64,000 bases of DNA from Microterricola viridarii (GTDB taxonomy: Bacteria > Actinomycetota > Actinomycetes > Actinomycetales > Microbacteriaceae): NCBI RefSeq assembly GCF_001542775.1, contig NZ_CP014145.1, forward strand, positions 3,224,001-3,288,000. The letters are read 5' to 3'. The notes below the pieces were generated by a model, which worked only from the letters and a program-made list of their open reading frames with translations, had not been told where the DNA came from and made no database searches. Shown here piece by piece: positions 43,863 through 52,639 of the stretch (its first letter is position 1; each line of letters opens with the position of its first letter). Position numbers and translations under genes: made by a program.

Positions 43863-44627
43863 TCAGCTCTTGTTGCCGGTGAGGGCGAGCACCCCGCCGA
43901 GGCCGATCATCATGGCCCCGCCGGCCCCGGCCAGGCGCTCGAGGCGCTTCGGGCTCCGCGCGAACCAGTCGCGGGCGGCGCCGGCGGTGAGCGCCCAGAG
44001 GCTGTCGCCGATGAGCGCGAGCGCGATGAAGACGAGGCCGAGCTCGGCCAGCTGCAACGGGATCATGCCCGCCCCGTAGTCGACGAACTGGGGCAGCACC
44101 GCCACGAAGAACACGATCGTCTTCGGGTTGGTGAGGCCGACGAGGAACGCCTCGCCGAGGATGCGGGTCGTCGGATGCCGGAACGCGCGACCGAACCGCG
44201 CGCCGCGGGTCTGCGAGGCCTCGGACGGCGTGTTGCCGGAGGGCGCGACGCGCAGCGTCGCGAAAGGCGGCAGCCCTTCCCCAGGAAATCCCGAGGACGC
44301 ATCAGACGGATTCGTGCCTGACGCCGTTGTGGCGGCATCCTTGCGGTGCCTGATCGCCTGCACCCCGAGGTAGACGAGGTATGCGGCGCCGGCGAACTTG
44401 ATCACCGTGAACAGCGCCGCCGACTGCGCCACGATGGTGCCGACGCCGAGCGAGACGAGCACGAGGGCGGGCAGCGCGCCGAGCGAGTTGCCGAGCACGC
44501 TGACCAGCCCGCCGGTGCGGCCGAGCGTGAGCGTGCGGCCGATCACGAACAGCACGCTCGGCCCCGGAAGGGCGATGAGCGCGATCGAGGCGAGTGCGAA
44601 GGCGAGCAGGTTGGGCCACGGAACCAT
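43863..44627 (-). CDS. LysE/RhtB-family exporter
   Basis: 254 residues, about 40-50 longer than usual for RhtB proteins. It has five to six hydrophobic segments: IALIALPGPSVLFVIGRTL at the N-terminus, and FLVGLTNPKTIVFFVAVLPQF in the middle. It exports amino acids or similar metabolites. The extra length is a hydrophilic insert at about 95-145 (SGTNPSDASSGFPGEGLPPF and onward) between helices 3 and 4. Part of its DNA matches an intergenic repeat. The gene is bracketed by two R4 palindromes, and TAGCAT ends 6 bases before its ATG. Confidence 0.88.
   Translation of the reverse strand: MVPWPNLLAFALASIALIALPGPSVLFVIGRTLTLGRTGGLVSVLGNSLGALPALVLVSLGVGTIVAQSAALFTVIKFAGAAYLVYLGVQAIRHRKDAATTASGTNPSDASSGFPGEGLPPFATLRVAPSGNTPSEASQTRGARFGRAFRHPTTRILGEAFLVGLTNPKTIVFFVAVLPQFVDYGAGMIPLQLAELGLVFIALALIGDSLWALTAGAARDWFARSPKRLERLAGAGGAMMIGLGGVLALTGNKS
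44260..44300. repeat. Dispersed 41-base repeat inside lysE
   Basis: It aligns without gaps to 2677-2717 (33 of 41 identical; the first 17 bases, GCGAAAGGCGGCAGCCC, are exact). Here it is translated in frame as part of the hydrophilic insert. Confidence 0.5.
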
Positions 44628-44633
44628 GCCGGA

Positions 44634-44639
44634 ATGCTA
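44634..44639 (-). promoter_or_regulatory. Leaderless-type -10 box of lysE
   Basis: TAGCAT on the complement, 6 bases before the ATG at 44627. Confidence 0.5.
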
Positions 44640-44673
44640 CTCCTGCGGCATCCGCCCCGCGCCCCGTCGAAGG

Positions 44674-44740
44674 TCCGTTGAGAGCGGTCAAATGGCCGCT
44701 TTCAGGGGCGAAAAGTGGCCATTTGACCGCTCTCAACGGA
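44674..44740. repeat. R4 palindrome, copy B
   Basis: Arms 44674-44702 and 44712-44740 begin with the same TCCGTTGAGAGCGGTCAAAT as copy A. The outer flank (CGGAATTTGG) mirrors copy A's outer flank (CCAAATTCCG), so the two copies form one large inverted pair around lysE. Confidence 0.85.
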
Positions 44741-44761
44741 ATTTGGCGGGGGTGGCGGCGG

Positions 44762-44767
44762 TAGCGT
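44762..44767 (+). promoter_or_regulatory. Leaderless-type -10 box of the HIBCH-like gene
   Basis: TAGCGT ends exactly 6 bases before ATG 44774. The intervening GAGGGG could alternatively act as a weak ribosome site. Confidence 0.45.
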
Positions 44768-44773
44768 GAGGGG

Positions 44774-45847
44774 ATGACTGATGAACCGCAGGTGCTGGTC
44801 AACGTCGCCGACGGGGTCGGCCGGCTCACCCTCAACCGCCCACGGGTGCTCAACGCGTTGAACGCCGGGATGGTCGACACCCTGACCGAGGTGCTGCAGG
44901 GCTGGGTGGGCGACAGCGAGGTGTCGGTCGTGGTGCTGGACGGCGCCGGGGAGCGCGGCCTCTGCGCCGGTGGCGACATCCGCGAACTGGCCGAGAACAC
45001 GGCGGCGGGCAAACACGCGGGCGCCCGCGCGTTCTTCCGCGCCGAGTACCGGCTGAATGCCCTGATCGCCGAGTACCCCAAGCCCGTCGTCGCCCTGATG
45101 GACGGCATCACGATGGGCGGCGGCATCGGCCTGGCCGGGCACGCCGCGATCCGCATCGTCACCGAGCGCTCCCGCCTGGCGATGCCCGAGACGCGCATTG
45201 GCTTCACCCCCGACGTCGGCGGAAGCTGGCTGCTTGCCCGGGCGCCGGGGGAGCTCGGCACCTACCTGGCACTGAACTCGGCGAGCATGGCGGCGGCGGA
45301 TGCCATCGACACCGGCTTCGCCGACTTCTACCTGCCCAGTGAGCTGCTGCCGCACCTGCTGCAGGCGCTCGCCGAACGCGCAGACCCCGGCTCGCCGGCC
45401 GAGATCGCGATGCTCTTCGACGAGACGCCGGAGCCGCTGGTCGCCGATGGCGAAACGGTCCAGTCGCTGCGTTCGCGCCGTGAGTGGATCGACGCCTGCT
45501 ACTCGGCTGACACCGTTCCAGCGATCCTCGAGCGCCTGCGCGCCCGACCCGAGCAGGCGGCGCACAGGGCGGCCGATGAGCTGGAGCAGCTCTCGCCGAC
45601 GGCACTCAGCGTGACGCTGGCGACGCTGCGGGCGGCGCGGGAGCTGCCGAGCCTGCGCGATGCCCTCGAGCAGGAGTACGGAGTGGGGTCCTGGCTGCTC
45701 GAGCAGCAGGACTTCGCCGAAGGCGTGCGCGCCCTGCTGATCGACAGGGACCGCAGCCCCCGGTGGCAACCGGCGACGCTCGCCGAGCTACCCGCGGATG
45801 CCGCGGCGTCCGCCCTCGCGCACCGCCCGGCCGAGCCGCTCTGGTAG
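44774..45847 (+). CDS. 3-hydroxyisobutyryl-CoA hydrolase-like crotonase
   Basis: 357 residues. Crotonase fold with LTLNRPRVLNALN, CAGGDIRELAE (oxyanion hole), MDGITMGGGIGLAGHA and MPETRIGFTPDVGGSWLLAR. The long C-terminal part, including FAEGVRALLIDRDRSPRW, is typical of HIBCH rather than simple enoyl-CoA hydratases. HIBCH acts in valine degradation and yields propionate precursors, which would feed the prp genes downstream; that link is inference. Confidence 0.9.
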   Translation: MTDEPQVLVNVADGVGRLTLNRPRVLNALNAGMVDTLTEVLQGWVGDSEVSVVVLDGAGERGLCAGGDIRELAENTAAGKHAGARAFFRAEYRLNALIAEYPKPVVALMDGITMGGGIGLAGHAAIRIVTERSRLAMPETRIGFTPDVGGSWLLARAPGELGTYLALNSASMAAADAIDTGFADFYLPSELLPHLLQALAERADPGSPAEIAMLFDETPEPLVADGETVQSLRSRREWIDACYSADTVPAILERLRARPEQAAHRAADELEQLSPTALSVTLATLRAARELPSLRDALEQEYGVGSWLLEQQDFAEGVRALLIDRDRSPRWQPATLAELPADAAASALAHRPAEPLW

Positions 45848-45865
45848 CGGCCCGGCCCGGCGCGA

Positions 45866-46720
45866 CTAGGCGGTTTGCTCCACGACCCGGCGGCTCCGCC
45901 GCGCGGCGAGGTCCTGGCGCATGGCGCTGATGAACACCACGACGACGAGTGCCCACAGCGTGCCCTGGATCGCGATGTTCGCCGGAACCGTGGACACGTC
46001 TATCGCGTTCTGATCTGCCAGGTTGGTGCTGGAGAGGTAGAGCGTGAAGTCGCTGAGCGCGTGCAGCGCGATGGCGACCCAGAGCCGTCCGGTGGCGCGG
46101 AACGCCGCGTAGAACAGCACGCCGTCGAGCATGGTGACGCCCACCTGGAAGGCGATAGTGCCCACCGGTTCGCCGTGTATGGCGCTGCCGAAGGAGTGGG
46201 CCGCGCCGAACAGCAACGAGGTGACGAGGAGGGTGAGCGTCTCGCCGTGGTTGGCGCGGAGGCTGCTGCGGAGGATCCCGCGGAAGTACAGTTCCTCACC
46301 CAGCCCGACCATCGCCGTGATCAGCGCGACGAGCGCGATGCCGAGGATGTCCCAGTTGCCCCAGGGGGTGAGCGTGAGAACGATGATCGACTGCGTGAGC
46401 ATCAGCAGCGGGATCACCAGCATCCACCAGCGACGCGGTCGCGTCTCGAAGGCCGCCGGGGTGCGCCAGATCTCGGCCCACCCGGAACGCCGGGCGAAGA
46501 CGAGCCCGGCGATGATCAGCGGGAGGAGAACGGGGATGTGGCTGAGTGCGAACTCCGCGAGTTCACCCTCCGGCGCCAGCCAGTCGACCAGGAGGCTGCT
46601 GACCCCGGCCGCGAGGGCGACGTAGACGATGACGGCGACGAGCCCGATCCAGAACCGCTGCGGGATTCGGGGCTGCGCCCGGGCCGCCGCCGGGGCGGCG
46701 GCCCGGGCGGGTGCGCTCAC
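45866..46720 (-). CDS. CPBP-family intramembrane metalloprotease, second copy
   Basis: 284 residues from GTG 46720. It is multi-pass, with the CPBP motif 1 GLGEELYFRGILRS (Glu-Glu...Arg) and later conserved His candidates (GAAHSFGSAI, IALHALSDF). Family members process CAAX-like proteins or give bacteriocin self-immunity. The GTG overlaps the stop of the preceding CPBP gene (GTGA), so they are co-translated. Confidence 0.85.
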   Translation of the reverse strand: MSAPARAAAPAAARAQPRIPQRFWIGLVAVIVYVALAAGVSSLLVDWLAPEGELAEFALSHIPVLLPLIIAGLVFARRSGWAEIWRTPAAFETRPRRWWMLVIPLLMLTQSIIVLTLTPWGNWDILGIALVALITAMVGLGEELYFRGILRSSLRANHGETLTLLVTSLLFGAAHSFGSAIHGEPVGTIAFQVGVTMLDGVLFYAAFRATGRLWVAIALHALSDFTLYLSSTNLADQNAIDVSTVPANIAIQGTLWALVVVVFISAMRQDLAARRSRRVVEQTA

Positions 46721-47565
46721 ACGCCGGCGTTCGTGTTCGGCAGAACCGGCTGCGGCGCGAGGGCGGGGTCGCCCTCGCGGGCGGCGATGCGGCCCCGGAT
46801 GAAGAAGACGAGCACGAGGCCGGTGAAGATCACGGCGATGTTGCCGAGGCCGGCGATCGAGGCGAGCGGCCCGGCTGCCGGGTACTCCGTCTGCAGGAAG
46901 ATGCTGGGGTCGGTGCTGGCGTGCAGCAGGATCGGCCAGATCAGGTTGCCGGTCACGCGGAGCGCCAGGTACATGCAGATGCCGAAGGCGAAGGTGTAGC
47001 CGAGCTGCAGCAGGGTCGGCAGGAGCGCCTGGCCGGTCAGCAGGTTGCCGGCGTGCAGGGCAGCGAACACGGCCGCCGACACGAGGGCGACGGCGATCTC
47101 GGAGTGCCCGGCCTTGCGCATCAGGGTGACGACGTAGCCGCGGGTGAGCACCTCCTCGGCGAAGCCGATGCAGAGACCGGCGAGCAGCCACGATGCGACC
47201 ACGTCGAAGCCGGCCGCGCCGTAGTCGATGGTCGCGAAGCGCAGCAGGTTGAACAGCAGCACGACGGCGACGGCAATCCACATCCACCATCCGCCGCGGA
47301 TCGGCTGGGGGCCGAAGAGTTCACGGAGCCAGCCGATCGACAGCCCGAAGACCACGAGAATGATGCCACCGAGCAGGATCGGGAACACGTAGGCGATGAA
47401 GATGAACGTCGCACTGTCCGGATCGACTCCGCCAGCGAACGGAACGAAGAGAAGGGAGCCGAGCTCGTACAGCGCGTAGTAGACGGCGGCGAGGATGACG
47501 GCCTTCCACCAGCCTCCGCGTTCCCAGAATCGCTTCCACGGGGACAGTGACGCGTAGTCGGGCAT
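46717..47565 (-). CDS. CPBP-family intramembrane metalloprotease, first copy
   Basis: 282 residues from ATG 47565 (an in-frame TTG lies 15 bases earlier). About eight transmembrane helices. Motif 1 is GFAEEVLTRGYVVTLMRK and the second motif is FAALHAGNLL. It is only distantly like its downstream neighbour, so the pair looks like an old duplication or a heteromeric complex. A TAGCAT box lies about 50 bp upstream. Confidence 0.85.
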   Translation of the reverse strand: MPDYASLSPWKRFWERGGWWKAVILAAVYYALYELGSLLFVPFAGGVDPDSATFIFIAYVFPILLGGIILVVFGLSIGWLRELFGPQPIRGGWWMWIAVAVVLLFNLLRFATIDYGAAGFDVVASWLLAGLCIGFAEEVLTRGYVVTLMRKAGHSEIAVALVSAAVFAALHAGNLLTGQALLPTLLQLGYTFAFGICMYLALRVTGNLIWPILLHASTDPSIFLQTEYPAAGPLASIAGLGNIAVIFTGLVLVFFIRGRIAAREGDPALAPQPVLPNTNAGV

Positions 47566-47705
47566 GGGGCTCCATCTCAATGGGGGCGGATGGCCGGTGC
47601 GACCTCAGCGAAAATGCTAGCGGCTCGCCCGCCCCGGATCCAATGTCAGGGCTCAGCGCCGGATGCCGCCCGCACAGTGGTGCCGGCCACGCCCTGCAGC
47701 ATTTC

Positions 47706-47713
47706 TGTATACA
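47706..47713. promoter_or_regulatory. Distal GntR operator candidate
   Basis: TGTATACA, a perfect 8-bp palindrome. Its centre is 63 bp (six helical turns) from the centre of the site at 47766-47779. Confidence 0.55.
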
Positions 47714-47765
47714 TTCGGAGCCAAAAGATCGCCTCCGACTGGCATTGGCCGCAGATTGACCCCTA

Positions 47766-47779
47766 CTATGTATACATAG
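47766..47779. promoter_or_regulatory. Proximal GntR operator candidate
   Basis: CTATGTATACATAG is a perfect 14-bp palindrome five bases downstream of a TTGACC -35-like box (47756-47761). Binding here would block transcription of the GntR gene and probably prpDBC. Confidence 0.65.
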
Positions 47780-47821
47780 CGGTGTTCACGGCCGCCGACA
47801 CGCGACAACAGAGGGGGCGAC

Positions 47822-48490
47822 ATGCGCGCTGGAGACCGGGCATACGACACCCTCCGCACCGAGATCCTCGACGGCGTGCTGCGCCCGGGAACCGTGCTCG
47901 CCGAGGTGGAGCAGTCCACCCGGCTCGGCGTCTCCCGCACCCCGGTGCGCGAGGCCCTCACCCGGCTGACCGCCGACCGGCTGGTCACCGCCCTCTCCGG
48001 CCGCGGTCTCGTCGTCAGCGAGATCTCCCCAGACAACATCGTGGGGCTCTACGAGCTGCGCCAGGCCCTCGAAGGTCAGGCCGCCATGCTCGCGGCCCGC
48101 CGCCGCGACGACGTCGCCTTCCGCCAGCTGCAGCGCCGACTCGGCAGCGCCCCGACCCTCCTCGAGCAGGGCGACGAAGGGCTCCGGGAGTACTTCGCCC
48201 TCGTCGACGACATCGACCAGGCCATCGACGAGGCGGTCGACAACGAGTACCTCGTCGCCGCCCTGCAGAGCGTGCGGCTGCACTCCAGCCGCATCCGCCG
48301 GCTCGCCAGCCACGACCACGATCGCCTCCGTCAGGCGGCGGGCGAGCATCTGTTGATCGTCGAGGCGATCTTGGCCGGCGACGCATCACTCGCCAGCCAC
48401 GCCACCCACGTGCACCTGCACAAAAGCTTGACCAACGCGCTCGCCAGCGCCGAGAGTGAAGCAACGAGCACCGCCAGCAGCACCCTCTAG
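47822..48490 (+). CDS. GntR-family regulator of the prp genes
   Basis: 222 residues. An N-terminal winged HTH ([35 protein letters not shown]) is followed by an FCD-type all-helical effector domain with [19 protein letters not shown]. The position 34 bp before prpD suggests it controls the methylcitrate genes, replacing the PrpR type used in other lineages. Two TGTATACA palindromes precede it. Confidence 0.88.
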   Translation: MRAGDRAYDTLRTEILDGVLRPGTVLAEVEQSTRLGVSRTPVREALTRLTADRLVTALSGRGLVVSEISPDNIVGLYELRQALEGQAAMLAARRRDDVAFRQLQRRLGSAPTLLEQGDEGLREYFALVDDIDQAIDEAVDNEYLVAALQSVRLHSSRIRRLASHDHDRLRQAAGEHLLIVEAILAGDASLASHATHVHLHKSLTNALASAESEATSTASSTL

Positions 48491-48524
48491 ACACGCACCC
48501 CGCAGCACGACGAAAGGACCTTCC

Positions 48525-50063
48525 GTGCAGACTCACCACCTCCGAGTTCACCGCAGTGATGAGAACCTGGCCCGCGAGGGCCAGCTGGCCTACAAGCTCG
48601 CCGAGCTCGCCGTCGACCCCGTTGAGGTGAGCGAAGAGGTCACCGAGATGGTGATCAACCGCGTGATCGACAACGCCGCCGTCGCCGCGGCCTCCCTCAC
48701 CCGGGCCCCCGTCGTCTCCGCCCGCTCGCAGGCCACCTCGCACCCCGTCTCGGTGCACGGTTCCGGCGCGAACGTCTTCGGTCTGGACCCCTCGCGTCGC
48801 ACCAGCCCCGAGTGGGCCGCCTGGGCCAACGGCGTCGCCGTGCGCGAGCTCGACTACCACGACACCTTCCTCGCCGCCGAGTACTCGCACCCGGCCGACA
48901 ACATCCCGCCGATCCTGGCCGTGGCCCAGCACCTCGCCGAGAAGCGCGCGCTGACCGGCCGTGAGGTGGTGCGCGGCATCGCCACCGGCTACGAGATCCA
49001 GGTCGACCTGGCCAAGGCGATCAGCCTGCACAAGCACAAGATCGACCACGTCGCCCACCTCGGCCCGAGCGCCGCCGCCGGCATCGGCACCCTGCTCGGC
49101 CTCGACGTCGACACGATCTTCCAGTCGATCGGCCAGGCGCTGCACACCACGACCGCCACCCGTCAGTCACGGAAGGGCGAGATCTCCAGCTGGAAGGCGC
49201 ACGCCCCGGCCTTCGCCGGCAAGATGGCAGTCGAGGCCGTCGACCGTGCCATGCGCGGCGAGACCAGCCCGACCCCCATCTACGAGGGCGAAGACGGTGT
49301 GATCGCGTGGCTGCTCGACGGCCCGGATGCCGCATACGAGGTGCCGCTGCCCGAGCGCGGCGAGGTCAAGCGCGCCATCCTCGACAGCTACACCAAGGAG
49401 CACTCGGCCGAGTACCAGGCGCAGGCCATCATCGACCTCGCCCGCCGCCTGCACAACAACTACCCGCTGATCCTCGACGACGTCGACAACATCGCCTCCG
49501 TGGTGCTGCACACCTCGCACCACACGCACTACGTGATCGGCTCCGGCGCGAACGACCCGCAGAAGTACGACCCGACGGCCAGCCGCGAGACGCTGGACCA
49601 CTCGGTGCCCTACATCTTCACCGTCGCCCTGCAGGACGGTGCCTGGCACCACGTCGACTCCTACGCCCCGGCCCGCGCCCAGCGCCCGGACACGGTGAAG
49701 CTGTGGAACAAGGTCAGCACCGTGGAAGACCCGGAGTGGACGCGCCGCTACCACTCGCTCGACGTCAACGAGAAGGCGTTCGGCGGCAAGGTCGTCATCA
49801 CGCTGAACGACGGCAGCACCATCGTCGACGAGATCGCCGTCGCCGACGCCCACCCGCTGGGCGCCCGGCCGTTCGCCCGCGCCGACTACGTCGCGAAGTT
49901 CCGGATGCTGGCGGAGCCCGTGCTCTCCGGCGCCGAGATCGACCGCTTCCTCGCCCTCGCCGAACGCCTGCCCGAGCTCAGCCCGGCCGAGCTCGGCGGG
50001 CTCACCATCCAGGCGGAGCCGGGCGTGCTTGCATCCGTCGCCACCCCGGAGGGCATCTTCTAA
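48525..50063 (+). CDS. prpD: 2-methylcitrate dehydratase
   Basis: 512 residues from GTG 48525, with GAAAGGA six bases upstream. It dehydrates 2-methylcitrate to 2-methylaconitate. MmgE/PrpD-family blocks include [51 protein letters not shown] and [20 protein letters not shown]. It is the first enzyme gene of prpDBC and is coupled to prpB by a TAATG overlap. Confidence 0.95.
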   Translation: MQTHHLRVHRSDENLAREGQLAYKLAELAVDPVEVSEEVTEMVINRVIDNAAVAAASLTRAPVVSARSQATSHPVSVHGSGANVFGLDPSRRTSPEWAAWANGVAVRELDYHDTFLAAEYSHPADNIPPILAVAQHLAEKRALTGREVVRGIATGYEIQVDLAKAISLHKHKIDHVAHLGPSAAAGIGTLLGLDVDTIFQSIGQALHTTTATRQSRKGEISSWKAHAPAFAGKMAVEAVDRAMRGETSPTPIYEGEDGVIAWLLDGPDAAYEVPLPERGEVKRAILDSYTKEHSAEYQAQAIIDLARRLHNNYPLILDDVDNIASVVLHTSHHTHYVIGSGANDPQKYDPTASRETLDHSVPYIFTVALQDGAWHHVDSYAPARAQRPDTVKLWNKVSTVEDPEWTRRYHSLDVNEKAFGGKVVITLNDGSTIVDEIAVADAHPLGARPFARADYVAKFRMLAEPVLSGAEIDRFLALAERLPELSPAELGGLTIQAEPGVLASVATPEGIF

Positions 50064-50962
50064 TGCTGTACGCCCAGGCCACCCCGGCCGAGAAGCGCGT
50101 CGCGTTCCGCGCCGGCCTCGCCAGCGGGAAGCTGCAGCGCTTCCCCGGTGCGTTCAACCCGCTCTCGGCCAGGCTGATCGAGCAGAAGGGCTTCGACGGC
50201 GTCTACATCTCCGGCGCCGTGCTCTCGGCCGACCTGGGCCTTCCCGATATCGGCCTGACCACGCTCACCGAGGTGGCCGGCCGGGCCAAGCAGATCGCCC
50301 GGATGACGGAGCTGCCCGCGATCGTCGACGCCGACACCGGCTTCGGCGAGCCGATGAACGTGGCCCGCACCGTGCAGGAGATGGAGGATGCCGGGCTCGC
50401 CGGCATGCACATCGAAGACCAGATCAACCCGAAGCGCTGCGGCCACCTCGACGGCAAGCAGGTCGTCGACGACGAGACGGCGATCAAGCGCATCCGCGCC
50501 GCCGTCGACGCCCGCCGCGACCCGAATTTCCTGGTCATGGCGCGCACCGACATCGCCGCCGTCGACGGCCTGGCTGCCGCCATCGACCGGGCCAAGCGCC
50601 TCGTCGACGCCGGCGCCGACGCGATCTTCCCCGAGGCGATGCGTTCGCTGGAGGAGTTTGCAGCGATGCGCGCGGCCGTGGACGTGCCGCTGCTGGCCAA
50701 CATGACCGAGTTCGGCAAAAGCGAGCTCTTCACCGTGGAGCAGCTGCAGGACATCGGCATGAACATGGTCATCTGGCCGGTGTCGATGCTGCGCCTGGCG
50801 ATGGGCGCGACCGCACGCGGGCTCGACTCGCTGACGGAGGCCGGCACGCTCGAGCCGCTGCTCGGCGAGATGCAGCACCGGGCCGACTTGTACGAACTGA
50901 TCGACTACGAGGGCTACAACCACTTCGACTCCGGGGTGTTCAACTTCACAGTCAGGAAATAG
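50063..50962 (+). CDS. prpB: 2-methylisocitrate lyase
   Basis: 299 residues. It splits 2-methylisocitrate into pyruvate and succinate. The catalytic loop is INPKRCGHLDGK (Cys126). Metal-site residues are in VDADTGFGEPMNVART, and the GAVLSADLGLPDIGL block is diagnostic. It overlaps prpD by 1 bp. Confidence 0.96.
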   Translation: MLYAQATPAEKRVAFRAGLASGKLQRFPGAFNPLSARLIEQKGFDGVYISGAVLSADLGLPDIGLTTLTEVAGRAKQIARMTELPAIVDADTGFGEPMNVARTVQEMEDAGLAGMHIEDQINPKRCGHLDGKQVVDDETAIKRIRAAVDARRDPNFLVMARTDIAAVDGLAAAIDRAKRLVDAGADAIFPEAMRSLEEFAAMRAAVDVPLLANMTEFGKSELFTVEQLQDIGMNMVIWPVSMLRLAMGATARGLDSLTEAGTLEPLLGEMQHRADLYELIDYEGYNHFDSGVFNFTVRK

Positions 50963-50990
50963 GGTCGAGCGCGCGGCATCACTCGGCCTT

Positions 50991-51081
50991 GGTTTCGACA
51001 GGCTCAACCAGCGAGAAGTCCGCTGGTCAGCACAACCCCCGCTGGTCAACAAACGCCCCGCTGGTTGAGCTTGTCGAAACC
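50991..51081. repeat. R3 inverted repeat between prpB and prpC
   Basis: GGTTTCGACAGGCTCAACCA (from 50991) and its near complement ending TTGAGCTTGTCGAAACC (to 51081) are 23-base arms around about 45 bp that also repeat CGCTGGTCA-like words. The same R3 word recurs at 52248-52563. Confidence 0.75.
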
Positions 51082-51111
51082 TTCACCACGAGCAGTAAGG
51101 ATTCAACGACG

Positions 51112-52233
51112 ATGACTGACGAAACTCCGACGATCTACAAGGGCCTGGCCGGGGTGCCGGTCGATTTCACCGCGATCTCCAAGGTGAACCCCGAGACCAA
51201 CTCGCTGCTCTACCGCGGCTACCCGGTGCAGGAGCTGGCCGCCATGTGCAGCTACGAGGAAGTGGCCTGGCTGCTCTGGAACGGCGAGCTGCCCACCCGC
51301 GTCGAGCTGGACGGGTTCATGGCCGAGGAACGGGCCGCGCGCTCGCTCGCCCCGAACGTGCGCCGCGCCATCGACGACCTGCCGCTCGATACGCACCCGA
51401 TGGATGTCTGCCGCACCGCCGTCAGCATCATCGGAGCCAACGACCCGGATGCCGAGGACAACGCGCCGGAGCAGAACCTGCGCAAGGCGAAGCACCTCTT
51501 CGCCCAGCTGCCGGCGATCGTCGCCTACGACCAGCGCCGCCGCCACGGCCTCGAGCCGGTCGAGCCGCGCGCCGACCTGGACTACTCGCAGAACTTCCTC
51601 TGGATGACCTTCGGCGAGGAGGCAGACCCGGCCGTCGTCGACGCGTTCCGGGTGTCGCTCGTGCTCTACGCCGAGCACTCCTTCAACGCCTCCACGTTCA
51701 CGGCGCGCGTGATCGCCTCGACGCTCTCCGACATCTACTCGGCCGTCACCGGTGCGATCGGCGCGCTCAAGGGCCCGCTGCACGGCGGCGCCAACGAGGC
51801 CGTCATGCACACCTTCGCCGAGATCGGCACCGCCGACAAGGCCGAGGTGTGGCTGGAGGACGCCCTCGCCCGCAAGGCGAAGATCATGGGCTTCGGGCAC
51901 CGCGTCTACAAGAACGGCGACTCCCGCGTTCCGACGATGCGCACCGCGCTGGAGGCGATGGCCGCGCACTACGAGCGGCCCGACATGCTCGAGCTCTACG
52001 AGGCGCTCGAGACCGCCATGGTCTCCCGCAAGAACATCAAGCCGAACCTGGACTACCCGGCCGGCCCGACCTACCACCTGATGGGTTTCGACACGGAGAC
52101 GTTCACGCCGATCTTCGTGGCCGCCCGCGTCGTCGGGTGGACGGCGCACGTGATGGAGCAGCTCGCATCCAACGCGCTGATTCGCCCGCTGTCCGTGTAC
52201 AACGGCGTCGAGCAACGCGAGCTGCCCGCGTAG
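51112..52233 (+). CDS. prpC: 2-methylcitrate synthase / citrate synthase
   Basis: 373 residues. It condenses propionyl-CoA with oxaloacetate. Citrate-synthase active-site residues are in KGPLHGGANEAVM, KIMGFGHRVYKNGD and MGFDTETFTPIF. It begins IYKGLAGVPVDFTAISKVNP, which is typical of the actinobacterial PrpC group. The 149-bp gap from prpB holds an R3 inverted repeat. Confidence 0.94.
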   Translation: MTDETPTIYKGLAGVPVDFTAISKVNPETNSLLYRGYPVQELAAMCSYEEVAWLLWNGELPTRVELDGFMAEERAARSLAPNVRRAIDDLPLDTHPMDVCRTAVSIIGANDPDAEDNAPEQNLRKAKHLFAQLPAIVAYDQRRRHGLEPVEPRADLDYSQNFLWMTFGEEADPAVVDAFRVSLVLYAEHSFNASTFTARVIASTLSDIYSAVTGAIGALKGPLHGGANEAVMHTFAEIGTADKAEVWLEDALARKAKIMGFGHRVYKNGDSRVPTMRTALEAMAAHYERPDMLELYEALETAMVSRKNIKPNLDYPAGPTYHLMGFDTETFTPIFVAARVVGWTAHVMEQLASNALIRPLSVYNGVEQRELPA

Positions 52234-52247
52234 GGGCCGACAGTCAG

Positions 52248-52563
52248 GTTTCGACAGGCTCAACCAACGGGGATTCCGCTGATTGAGCCTGTCGCCGCAT
52301 CCTCCCGATGGCTTCGGTCGCACGCTCCCTCGAGCCAACGGGAGGAGGTCCGCTGCGTGGGCGCCCCCTTCCGCTGATTGAGCCTGTCGAAATCCCTCGC
52401 GCGGTTTCGACAGGCTCAACCAACGGGGATTCCACTGGTTGAGCCTGTCGCCGCGTCCTCCCGATGGCTTCGGTCGCAGGCTCCCTCGAGCCAACGGGAG
52501 GAGGTCCGCTGATTGAGCCTGTCGAAATCCCTCGCTGGGTTTCGACAGGCTCAACCAACGGGG
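52248..52563. repeat. Mosaic of R3 and R1 palindromic repeats
   Basis: Three copies of GTTTCGACAGGCTCAACCAA (near 52250, 52404 and 52541) alternate with opposite-strand TTGAGCCTGTCG words. Two R1 palindromes (52302-52344, 52458-52500) lie between them, each flanked by CTCCCG/CGGGAG. The 406-bp gap between prpC and the thioesterase gene contains no gene that I can support. Confidence 0.85.
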
Positions 52564-52626
52564 AGCGGACGGCCGCGGTCATTGACGATTCGCACAACGG
52601 ATGCCGGGGCATCCGCACCTCGCCGC

Positions 52627-52632
52627 TAGCGT
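52627..52632 (+). promoter_or_regulatory. Leaderless-type -10 box of the thioesterase gene
   Basis: TAGCGT ends 7 bases before ATG 52640. Confidence 0.5.
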
Positions 52633-52639
52633 GGAACGC

